16,084 bases of DNA, taken from contig CAYGWX010000056.1 of the NCBI GenBank assembly GCA_964353855.1, forward strand, positions 1 to 16,084. Direction: 5' to 3'. Source of the DNA: CAYGWX01 sp964353855 [NCBI: uncultured bacterium] (GTDB lineage: Bacteria > Edwardsbacteria > CAYGWX01). The notes beneath the pieces are model-generated. The model ran no database searches, was not told the DNA's origin, and worked only from the letters and a program-made list of their open reading frames with translations. Position numbers and translations under genes: made by a program. This document shows positions 1 through 6,179 of this stretch, one piece after another (position 1 is the stretch's first letter; the number at the start of each line of letters is the position of its first letter).

Positions 1-51
1 ACGCAGCATGAAAATAGTAACATTCTGGGTGGTACATAGAATGGGGGCAGG

Positions 52-108
52 TCAGCCCATGTCTTTCAGGACTTCTCCGAGCAAACGGCTTTGGGTGGCA
101 GTCATCAT
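52..108 (-). CDS. Tiny ORF (18 codons) behind a sigma-54 promoter; leader peptide, remnant, or start of a recoded gene
   Basis: Reading leftward, an ATG-ATG start at 108-103 is followed by 16 more codons (MMTATQSRLLGEVLKDMG) and an in-frame TGA at 54-52. The start has a very good ribosome binding site (AAAGGAG, complement of 117-123) with about 8 nt of spacing, and a consensus sigma-54 promoter lies about 32 nt upstream. The signals are those of a real gene, but the product is too short to assign. After the TGA the frame stays open to the window edge. It could be a leader peptide for a gene further left, the broken start of a longer gene, or a recoded (selenocysteine) gene; nothing here decides between them. 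A LLGEVLKDMG-like stretch can open longer proteins, but I do not recognise a family. Confidence 0.35.
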   Translation of the reverse strand: MMTATQSRLLGEVLKDMG

Positions 109-139
109 AAATCTCACTCCTTTCTCAAACCCTCTATGA

Positions 140-156
140 AGCAAAATTCGTGCCAA
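140..156 (-). promoter_or_regulatory. Sigma-54 (RpoN) promoter, leftward
   Basis: The complement of this stretch reads TTGGCAC, then GAATT, then TTGCT. It matches the known sigma-54 consensus TGGCAC-N5-TTGC with exact spacing between the -24 GG and the -12 GC. The expected transcription start is near position 129, about 21 nt before the start codon of the tiny leftward ORF, with its ribosome binding site in between. Promoter, binding site and start codon are therefore in the right order and spacing. Sigma-54 promoters need an activator ATPase bound upstream; candidate sites are the inverted repeat at 181-267. Confidence 0.65.
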
Positions 157-180
157 TAACTTCTTAAAAACGACGTCACT

Positions 181-267
181 TCATAACTGATTACAGGGCA
201 ATAAGTTCATTTATTCCATTCTTTATTCCGAATCCATGCAAATCCCTTATAAATGTATCAGTTATGA
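181..267. repeat. 11-bp inverted repeat, candidate enhancer sites for the sigma-54 promoter
   Basis: TCATAACTGAT at 181-191 recurs as its exact reverse complement ATCAGTTATGA at 257-267, with centres 76 bp apart. Relative to the predicted sigma-54 start these centres lie near -57 and -133, within or close to the range where sigma-54 activators bind. The repeat is seen directly; the binding role is inferred. The alternatives are a small inverted-repeat element of 87 bp or chance in AT-rich sequence. I see no target-site duplication flanking it. Confidence 0.4.
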
Positions 268-340
268 TATTACCGAGGTGTTTGGATAACCCTCAAGAAG
301 ACATAATTCCTTTTGTTGTCTTTAATTTTTGTTTTGTTTA

Positions 341-349
341 TGTTATAAT
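341..349 (+). promoter_or_regulatory. Candidate extended -10 promoter for the LPS operon
   Basis: TGTTATAAT at 341-349 is a perfect TATAAT with an upstream TG one base away, the extended -10 form that tolerates a weak -35. A poor -35 (TTTAAT, 321-326) lies 17 bp upstream. Initiation near 356 would give a leader of about 240 nt containing the 11-bp repeat array before the first gene at 598. The flank is very AT-rich, so a chance match is possible. Confidence 0.45.
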
Positions 350-390
350 AAAACTTAATGTTTGAACCTATTAAAACTCTAATATTCCCC

Positions 391-516
391 CAGAACACCG
401 CGGGAACATCGCGGGAACATCGCGAGAATACCGCAAGAATACCGCGGGAATACCGTGAGAATACCATCAGAACACCGTCGGAACACCGTCGGAACACCGT
501 CGGAAAGCCATGGGAA
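391..516. repeat. Degenerate 11-bp tandem repeat, about 11 copies
   Basis: From 391 the sequence repeats every 11 bp: CAGAACACCGC, GGGAACATCGC twice, GAGAATACCGC, AAGAATACCGC, GGGAATACCGT, GAGAATACCAT, CAGAACACCGT, CGGAACACCGT twice, CGGAAAGCCAT, then decay. The conserved core is GAA-Y-A-Y-CG. Because 11 is not a multiple of three, the array makes repetitive open frames on both strands that should not be read as proteins. It lies in the predicted 5' leader of the LPS operon. Between it and the first gene is one weak hairpin (CCTGTTT at 536-542 with AAACGGG at 552-558, one G-U pair) and otherwise nothing I can assign. Confidence 0.85.
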
Positions 517-597
517 ACCTTCCAGAGGAGTTCCGCCTGTTTTACCGGGAGAAACGGGGAGTTTATTATTTATCTTATTGCAGAATAGAGATTTATT

Positions 598-1434
598 ATG
601 TTTGGAAAGGTCTTTTCGCTTATCCAACTCACCCGGCCAGTTAATGTTCTCATCACCTTCCTCTCCGTTCTCGTAGCCACAGTCCTGGTTTCGGGGAACT
701 GGGTATTCGCCCGGGTCTTTACGGCCTGCCTGTCTGCCGCGCTTGTAACCGGAGCAGGGAACGCCTTGAATGATTTCTACGATCGGAAGATTGACCGTAT
801 CAATAAACCCTTTCGACCCATCCCCTCCGCCCGACTCAAACCGAGGGAAGCAGTTATCATGGCCATCCTCCTTTTCATCATCTCCCTTTGTATTTCCTTC
901 TTTCTGGGGATCCCCGAGTTCATCGTCGTATCCTCAGCCGTTATTCTCCTATGGGCTTATGCAGCAGTGCTAAAACAAGTGACCTTGGTGGGAAACCTTG
1001 TGGTTAGTTTTCTGGGAGGCCTGGCTTTTGTGTATGGCAGTTCCGTGATCTATGCAGCTGTAGCTGGTCTTATTCCTGCCCTATTCGCCTTCCTGTTTCA
1101 TCTTGGGAGAGAGATCGTGAAAGATGTGGAGGACATGGAAGCAGACGCCGCCCAGGGGGCCAAGACCCTCCCGATTCGCATCGGTCTCCGCCCGGCCTTG
1201 ATATGCGCGGCTGGGGTCTTCGGAATGCTGGCCGCTTTGACTCCCTTTCCTTTTACGTTCGGCCTATATCGCTGGCCCTACTTTCTTGTAGTATTCTGCG
1301 GAGTGGACCTTGTGCTTTTAGCCCTGATGGTCTGGCTCCTCATTGCTCCGAGTCCCCGTAACCTGCGCTCAGCCAGCGCTGTCCTCAAGGCAGACATGTT
1401 GGTTGGACTGCTTGCCATTTTCTTAGGACGATAA
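598..1434 (+). CDS. UbiA-family prenyltransferase (digeranylgeranylglyceryl phosphate synthase-like)
   Basis: This 278-residue integral membrane protein belongs to the UbiA superfamily, which moves a polyprenyl chain from its diphosphate to an acceptor. Both Asp-rich motifs that bind Mg-diphosphate are present: N-D-x-x-D-x-x-x-D at 58-66 (NALNDFYDRKID, 55-66) and D-x-x-D-x-x-x-D at 176-183, followed by the usual GAKTLP. About eight or nine hydrophobic helices follow each other. The LTRPVNVLIT opening and overall spacing resemble the archaeal-type enzyme that adds the second geranylgeranyl group to glycerol phosphate, a common annotation in bacterial homologues; the real acceptor is unknown. 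The ATG at 598 has only a weak ribosome binding site (AGAG). The next gene, uppP, starts 8 bp after its stop, so the two polyprenyl-related genes are probably co-transcribed. A role in quinone or lipid-carrier modification is also possible. Confidence 0.85.
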   Translation: MFGKVFSLIQLTRPVNVLITFLSVLVATVLVSGNWVFARVFTACLSAALVTGAGNALNDFYDRKIDRINKPFRPIPSARLKPREAVIMAILLFIISLCISFFLGIPEFIVVSSAVILLWAYAAVLKQVTLVGNLVVSFLGGLAFVYGSSVIYAAVAGLIPALFAFLFHLGREIVKDVEDMEADAAQGAKTLPIRIGLRPALICAAGVFGMLAALTPFPFTFGLYRWPYFLVVFCGVDLVLLALMVWLLIAPSPRNLRSASAVLKADMLVGLLAIFLGR

Positions 1435-1442
1435 ACGAACCC

Positions 1443-2261
1443 ATGACACCTTTCCAGGCTATCCTCTTAGGCGTAGTACAGGGGCTTACCGAGTTTTTGC
1501 CCATCTCCAGCTCTGCCCATCTCGTGCTTGTTCCCTGGCTCTTCAGGTTTAAGGACCCGGGATTGACCTTTGATGCCGCTCTTCATCTCGGCACGCTCCT
1601 TGGGATCGTGGCCTTTCTCTGGCGCGACTGGTTAAAGCTCTTGGGATCTTTCTTCCAGAGCCTCAAGCGCTGGAATCTTGCCCGGGACCACAACCAGGCT
1701 TTGGTCTGGATGATTCTCCTCGGAACGATCCCCGGAGGCCTGGCCGGAGTGTTATTCGAAGATATCATCGAGCAAAAGTTGCGCGCCCCCTGGCTAATCG
1801 CCGTTCTGCTGATCGTTATGGGGATCATCCTTTGGATCGTAGACCGGGCATCGCGTAAGACGAAGGGCATCGAGCAAATCACTTGGTTCGAGGCCATCGG
1901 CATTGGACTGGCCCAGGTCCTGGCCCTGGCTCCGGGCGTTTCACGCTCGGGGATTACCATCACCGCGGGATTGATGGCCAGGTTTAAGCGGGAGGATGCG
2001 GCCCGGTTTTCCTTTCTCCTGGCTACACCCATCATCTTGGGCGCCGGGGTCTTCAAAGTCAGGCATCTGGTACACGGCTTTCCTCAGGGCGAGGCCCTGG
2101 CCTTTGTCCTAGGCGTTCTTTCCGCAGCCCTGGTGGGCTACTTCGCCGTTTGGTTTCTTCTGCGTTATCTGCAAAAGCATACTCTGACCCTTTTCGTCTG
2201 GTATCGCCTCCTGGCCGGGGTATTTATCCTTGGGATGTTCTTCCTGAGGGGAAAAAGTTGA
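1443..2261 (+). CDS. uppP: Undecaprenyl-diphosphatase UppP (BacA family)
   Basis: This 272-residue polytopic inner-membrane protein is full length for BacA/UppP. It removes the terminal phosphate of undecaprenyl diphosphate to regenerate the carrier lipid used for peptidoglycan and O-antigen. Both family signatures are intact: QGLTEFLPISSSAHL at 13-27, with E17, the Ser cluster 22-24 and H26, and PGVSRSG at 164-170, with the active-site Arg168, followed by the helix with FLLATP. Its position ahead of LPS glycosyltransferases and the O-antigen ligase-like gene fits carrier recycling. Its stop codon overlaps the TTG start of the next gene (TTGA, 2258-2261). EC 3.6.1.27 activity also confers bacitracin tolerance in known homologues. 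Confidence 0.96.
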   Translation: MTPFQAILLGVVQGLTEFLPISSSAHLVLVPWLFRFKDPGLTFDAALHLGTLLGIVAFLWRDWLKLLGSFFQSLKRWNLARDHNQALVWMILLGTIPGGLAGVLFEDIIEQKLRAPWLIAVLLIVMGIILWIVDRASRKTKGIEQITWFEAIGIGLAQVLALAPGVSRSGITITAGLMARFKREDAARFSFLLATPIILGAGVFKVRHLVHGFPQGEALAFVLGVLSAALVGYFAVWFLLRYLQKHTLTLFVWYRLLAGVFILGMFFLRGKS

Positions 2262-3028
2262 TTCCCCTTTCTGCGGTGATGATTGCGCAGGACGAAGGGG
2301 ACCGGATCGCGAAGTCCTTGCAACGCCTGAGCTGGGCAGACGAGATCCTTCTTATTGACGGCGGAAGCCGGGATAGGACATCAGAGATCGCTCGAGAGTT
2401 CGGGGTTAGGGTCCTCCTTCACCCTTGGGAGGGTTTCTCCAGGCAGCGAACCTTCGCAATCTCTCAAGCCAAGAACGATTGGATCCTGATGGTGGATGCC
2501 GACGAAGTGGTAAATCTTGAGCTTGAACACGAGATCCGACGGCTTTTTCTGACAACTCCCGAGGCCAATGGCTTTTGGGTGCGCCGCAGGCCCTTCTTTT
2601 TCGGCAAAGAGGTTAGGCATTCGGGCTGGACACCCGATTATCAGCTTCGGCTCTTTGATCGCAAACACGCCGAGTTGGAGGATGCCCCCGTTCACGAAGG
2701 AATACGCGTTAACAGCCCCTTAGGAAAGCTTTCGTCTTGCTTAGAGCATTATACAGTTGAGTCTTTGACCGATTACCTCCGTAAGATGAACCGCTACACT
2801 ACCCTGGATGCCGAGCGTCGTTTTGCATTAATGACCAAGCCGGTAGGATTTTTTAAGCTTGCCGGAAGCCCTCTTGGGGAGTTTCTCAAGGTTTATTGGG
2901 CGCGGGGTGGGTTTTTGGATGGCCGTCATGGCTTCCTCATCTCGGCCTACTCGGCCTTATACCGACTCCTCCTGTATGCCAAAATATGGCACCTCCAAAA
3001 CCCTTCCCCAAAAGCCCATACGCCATGA
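2258..3028 (+). CDS. GT2 glycosyltransferase, WaaE/KdtX-like LPS core enzyme (copy 1)
   Basis: A 256-residue GT-A fold glycosyltransferase of the LPS core beta-1,4-glucosyltransferase type. The order of motifs is ID-GGSRDRT near 34-41, the metal-binding DAD (80-82) in LMVDADE, RHSGW at 120-124, VHEGI at 145-149 and KMNRYTT at 176-182. I chose the TTG at 2258. It overlaps the uppP stop, has AGGGG six bases upstream, and gives the N-terminus IPLSAVMIAQDEGDRI, which matches the start of the paralogue at 3275. Later ATG choices would cut the first beta strand, and an upstream frame extension runs inside uppP. The sugar and acceptor cannot be read from sequence; a glucose or similar hexose on the inner-core heptose is the family precedent. 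The last four bases overlap the next ORF. Confidence 0.85.
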   Translation: MIPLSAVMIAQDEGDRIAKSLQRLSWADEILLIDGGSRDRTSEIAREFGVRVLLHPWEGFSRQRTFAISQAKNDWILMVDADEVVNLELEHEIRRLFLTTPEANGFWVRRRPFFFGKEVRHSGWTPDYQLRLFDRKHAELEDAPVHEGIRVNSPLGKLSSCLEHYTVESLTDYLRKMNRYTTLDAERRFALMTKPVGFFKLAGSPLGEFLKVYWARGGFLDGRHGFLISAYSALYRLLLYAKIWHLQNPSPKAHTP

Positions 3029-3273
3029 CCATCCTGCACCTCCCATCGCAGTTAGAGGTTACTATCACCGAAACGCATGTGGAGTCTCTTGTGGGAGAGC
3101 TCACCAAACGCGGGCATCGCTTCCTGGTAACCTCAGACATCGGACCCCGGAATTACCGCCAGGATCCTTTCGAGATTCGCCGGATCGGGATCTTCCCCGG
3201 CCTCACGCGGGCCGGCTTTATGCACAAGATTTTCGGGTATTACCACCGGTATCGAAGGATGACCGGAAGGTAG
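3025..3273 (+). pseudogene. Truncated GT4 glycosyltransferase (N-terminal part only)
   Basis: An 82-residue ORF starts at an ATGA overlap with the preceding GT2 gene and stops one base before the next start. Its first 40 residues (MTILHLPSQLEV, then TETHVESLVGELTKRGHRF) look like the first strand and helix of a GT4/GT-B glycosyltransferase, with the usual acceptor-side TETHV and RGH motifs. The sugar-nucleotide-binding C-terminal domain of these ~370-residue enzymes is absent. After residue 45 the similarity fades. The simplest reading is a remnant left by an internal deletion or replacement, kept in phase with the operon's translational coupling. A short functional protein is possible but unlikely to have transferase activity alone. 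No other frame downstream continues the domain. Confidence 0.55.
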
Positions 3274-3274
3274 G

Positions 3275-4033
3275 ATGCCCAAGATATCGGCCATCGTCAT
3301 CACTTTGAACGAAGAAGGGAACCTCCCATCATGTCTTGAGAGCCTGACGTGGGTCGATGAAATCGTTGTCCTGGATTCGGGCAGCCGGGACAAGACCCGG
3401 GAGATCGCCAGACGATTCACCCCCCAGGTGTACGAGACCGAATGGAAAGGATTTGGGGAAACCAAGAATCTGGCTTTAACCAAGGCGACCGGGGAGTGGA
3501 TCCTTTGGGTGGACGCCGATGAGAGAGTGACCCCGGAGTTGTCGCAGGAGATCCGCAAACGGCTCGAAGCCGATGGGGGACGATTCGCGGGGTATGAGGT
3601 CCCCCGGCAAGCCTTCTTCCTCGGCCACCCGATCCGTCACTCAGGTTGGTATCCGGGCTACGTCCTCAGGCTATTCAAGAAGGGAGCAGGGCGTTTTACC
3701 ACTCAGCTGGTCCATGAGGGCGTAACCCTTCAAGGCAAGATAGGACGCCTCAGGGGAGACCTACTGCACGATACGGATCCGACGTTGGAACATTATATCG
3801 AGAAAATGAACCGGTATACCACCCTGGCTGCTGATGAGCTCTACGGGAGGGGAAAACGGGCCGGTCTATTCGATCTCGTAGCGCGCCCCAAGGGGATGTT
3901 CTTGAAAATGTACCTCCTGCATGCCGGGTTCCTGGACGGCATCCCGGGCTTCCTCGCCGCGGTCCTTTCTGCCTACCATGTCTTCACGAAATATGCCAAG
4001 CTCTGGGAACGGGGGGCATGCCCCCTCAAATGA
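3275..4033 (+). CDS. GT2 glycosyltransferase, WaaE/KdtX-like LPS core enzyme (copy 2)
   Basis: A 252-residue paralogue of the gene at 2258. The motifs fall at nearly the same residue numbers: DSGSRDKT at 34-41, DAD at 80-82, IRHSGWYPGY at 120-129, VHEGV at 146-150, EKMNRYTT at 176-183 and HAGFLDG near the C-terminus. The start MPKISAIVITLNEE is canonical for the family, and GGAAGGTAGG lies just before the ATG. This is a cytoplasmic enzyme acting at the inner-membrane face on LPS core. Two diverged copies in one operon suggest successive additions with different acceptors, or an old duplication followed by specialisation. The stop overlaps the ATGA at 4030. Confidence 0.9.
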   Translation: MPKISAIVITLNEEGNLPSCLESLTWVDEIVVLDSGSRDKTREIARRFTPQVYETEWKGFGETKNLALTKATGEWILWVDADERVTPELSQEIRKRLEADGGRFAGYEVPRQAFFLGHPIRHSGWYPGYVLRLFKKGAGRFTTQLVHEGVTLQGKIGRLRGDLLHDTDPTLEHYIEKMNRYTTLAADELYGRGKRAGLFDLVARPKGMFLKMYLLHAGFLDGIPGFLAAVLSAYHVFTKYAKLWERGACPLK

Positions 4034-5163
4034 AGATTGCTTTCTTGGAACATTCCCCAGCCCCCGGGGGAGGCCAGGCCAACCTTCTTTCGATCCTCCA
4101 AGCCCTGGACCGGGACCGACTCGAGGCCTTCGTCGTCATCCATGGGGAAGGCCCGCTCACCGCATCCGTCCGAGCCCTTGATTTGCCAGCGGTCTCCTTC
4201 GACATGGGCCGCCTGCGGCAACGGTACTTTTGGGAGTTCAATCCGCGCAGGAAGCGTTTGGCCTCCTGGTTTCGCCAGAACCAAATCCGTCTGGCGTTTG
4301 CCAACTCATTTCCCGCAGGTAAGCTTGGGGTCATGGCTGCCAGGGACGCCGGGATCCCCGCCATCCTCTTCAAGCAGATCATCATCCGCAAGGGGCGGAG
4401 ATCGAGCACCGCATTCGTCTATAGGCATTACCTCAGGCATTTCAAGCGAATCATCGCAGTTTCCGAGGCCTGTCGCCGGGGCCTTTTAGGCATTGGCATC
4501 CCCCAGGCGAAGATCGCCGTGGTCCCCAACGGGGTGGATGTCGGGAGGTGGAGGCCGGGCCTGGACGGGCGGGAATTCCGGAGGACCTTTCGGATAGAGG
4601 AGGGGGTCCACCTTGTGGGAACCATCGCTGTCCTGAGGCCCGAGAAGGGGATCGAGGTACTCCTCCGAGCTTGGGTCGAGGTCGTGAAGGAGAGCCCTCA
4701 GGCCAGGCTGGCGATCATCGGGGGGCCGGAGCCCTCCCAGGAAGCCTACGGTCAAAGCCTACGGTCCCTGGCTCGGCTTTTGGGGATCGAGGATTCGGTG
4801 ATTTTTTGCGGTCATCTCGCTGACCTAAGCTCCGTTTACGGGGCCTTTGACCTATTCGTCTCCAGCTCCCATTCCGAGGCCTTCGGGTTGAGCCTTGCAA
4901 CCGCGATGGCCTGCGGCAAACCCGTGGTTTCCACCCGAAGCGGGGGGCCCGAAGAGATCGTAGAAGATGGGGTCAGCGGATGCCTGTGTCTCCCCGGAGA
5001 TCCGGTAGCGCTTTCCAAAGCTATCCTGGGGATGATTGCGGACGGGGACAAAAGGAATGTGATGGGTCGGGCGGCAAGAAAGCGAATCGTCGATCGCTTT
5101 TCCTTGGATCGGCAGATTCAATCACTTGAGAAACTGTTCCGTGAGGTCGCCGGGAACGGATGA
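4030..5163 (+). CDS. GT4 (group 1) glycosyltransferase
   Basis: A 377-residue GT-B glycosyltransferase with an N-terminal PAPGGGQANLL acceptor-domain motif, the inter-domain VVPNGVDVGRW, the donor-domain stretch VLRPEKGIEVLLRAW, and the nucleotide-sugar site SSSHSEAFGLS followed by GKPVVSTRSGGPEEIV. In this family the site normally holds two Glu residues seven apart (EX7E); here the first is present (codon 4876) and the second is Thr (codon 4900). I prefer the ATG at 4030, which overlaps the previous stop as ATGA and gives MKIAFLEHSP. An in-frame ATG at 4018 would add four residues but sits inside a perfect 14-bp palindrome with no properly spaced ribosome binding site. The likely role is LPS core or O-antigen assembly; the sugar is unknown. 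Confidence 0.9.
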   Translation: MKIAFLEHSPAPGGGQANLLSILQALDRDRLEAFVVIHGEGPLTASVRALDLPAVSFDMGRLRQRYFWEFNPRRKRLASWFRQNQIRLAFANSFPAGKLGVMAARDAGIPAILFKQIIIRKGRRSSTAFVYRHYLRHFKRIIAVSEACRRGLLGIGIPQAKIAVVPNGVDVGRWRPGLDGREFRRTFRIEEGVHLVGTIAVLRPEKGIEVLLRAWVEVVKESPQARLAIIGGPEPSQEAYGQSLRSLARLLGIEDSVIFCGHLADLSSVYGAFDLFVSSSHSEAFGLSLATAMACGKPVVSTRSGGPEEIVEDGVSGCLCLPGDPVALSKAILGMIADGDKRNVMGRAARKRIVDRFSLDRQIQSLEKLFREVAGNG

Positions 5164-6179
5164 AGAAGGTCTTGGTCATCAAGCTCCGGGGAATCGGGGA
5201 CGCGGTGCTGGCTCTGCCAGCAATCAAAGCCCTGAAGCAAAGCCATGCCCAAGCGCAGGTGACAGCGATCATGCCTCCTCCGGCTCTTCAGGTTCTTGAG
5301 CACAGCCCCGACGTGAACCGCAGGGTGGCCTGGAAGCGGGGCCGGGAGATCCCCATCGGACTGGGCCTGAGGGGGGAGCGATTCGACTGTCTGGTCAATT
5401 TCCACGCCAGCCCACGGAGCGCTTTCCTGGGCTATCTCAGCGGGGCCAGGAGGAGAGTCATCCATGACCACAGCGGTAGGCCTTGGTTCGGGTCGGTCCG
5501 AGTGCCAGACGCAACCGTGAGAAAATCAGCCATCGAGCGCGATTTGGATGCCGTCCGAGTCTTGAACCTCCCTGTCCTTTTATCCTCCCGGCCGGAGATC
5601 GCCCTGGAGGGAGGGGAAAAAGAGTGGGCCAGGCAGTTCCTTGAGGAGAACGGGGTGAAAGCCAAGGCCCCAGTGACAGTGGCCATCGGTGCCAGCAATC
5701 CCTCAAAGTGCTGGCCGGAGGATCGGTTCGGGCACATGTGTAAGCGGATTTCTGAGCGAGGGACCCCGGTCATCCTCCTGACCCAACAGACCGATAGCCT
5801 CCTCCTGCCCCGTTTTTTTGCGGAGTGCCCCCAAGAACGTATCCTCCATCTTCAGGATTTCCCCTTGCGCAAGGTCATAGCCCTGCTCTGGGCATCCCGG
5901 CTTTATATCGGGAATGATTCGGGGATCAAACACCTGGCCTGCGCCCTGGGAACCCCTACCCTGACCCTGTTCGGGCCGGAAGATGTAGAGGAATGGCATC
6001 CCTACCGGCGGGAAGACGGACACGAGGTCATCCAAAAGAACGTAGCCTGCCGGGGCAGAGGATGCGGGCTCGTGGCCTGCGAACCGCTGACCTGTCTCCG
6101 TGAAATCACCGTAGAGGAAGTTATGGGAAAGGCTCAAGCGATGCTTGCTTCGATCCCCCGAGCCGATGAGTCCCTATAG
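5160..6179 (+). CDS. GT9 heptosyltransferase-family protein (1 of 3)
   Basis: A 339-residue GT-B enzyme of the ADP-heptose:LPS heptosyltransferase family (WaaC/WaaF/WaaQ). The N-terminal VIKLRGIGDAVLALP carries the conserved Asp (D14), equivalent to the catalytic Asp of WaaC. The C-terminal GNDSGIKHLA (251-260) with ALGTPTLTLFGP is the ADP-sugar-binding signature and has both Asp253 and His258. Near the C-terminus four Cys are spaced exactly five apart (C297, C302, C307, C312). It starts at an ATGA overlap with the GT4 gene. Family precedent is transfer of L-glycero-D-manno-heptose to the inner core in the cytoplasm; which position is not readable. Confidence 0.9.
   Translation: MKKVLVIKLRGIGDAVLALPAIKALKQSHAQAQVTAIMPPPALQVLEHSPDVNRRVAWKRGREIPIGLGLRGERFDCLVNFHASPRSAFLGYLSGARRRVIHDHSGRPWFGSVRVPDATVRKSAIERDLDAVRVLNLPVLLSSRPEIALEGGEKEWARQFLEENGVKAKAPVTVAIGASNPSKCWPEDRFGHMCKRISERGTPVILLTQQTDSLLLPRFFAECPQERILHLQDFPLRKVIALLWASRLYIGNDSGIKHLACALGTPTLTLFGPEDVEEWHPYRREDGHEVIQKNVACRGRGCGLVACEPLTCLREITVEEVMGKAQAMLASIPRADESL

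Noticed and set aside
1-54. TGA at 54-52 read as selenocysteine
   Set aside because: The frame stays open and a small hairpin (CATTCT with AGAATG) lies downstream, but the loop does not look like a bacterial SECIS and no selenoprotein family is recognised. Kept only as an alternative.
270-676. Several overlapping 70-80 codon ORFs on both strands with Arg/Ser/Thr-rich repetitive products
   Set aside because: They are translations of the 11-bp tandem repeat, which is open in several frames because 11 is not a multiple of three. They lack good ribosome binding sites and resemble no protein family.
1583-2056. 157-codon ORF on the minus strand
   Set aside because: It is a shadow of uppP, whose reading frame has all family signatures.
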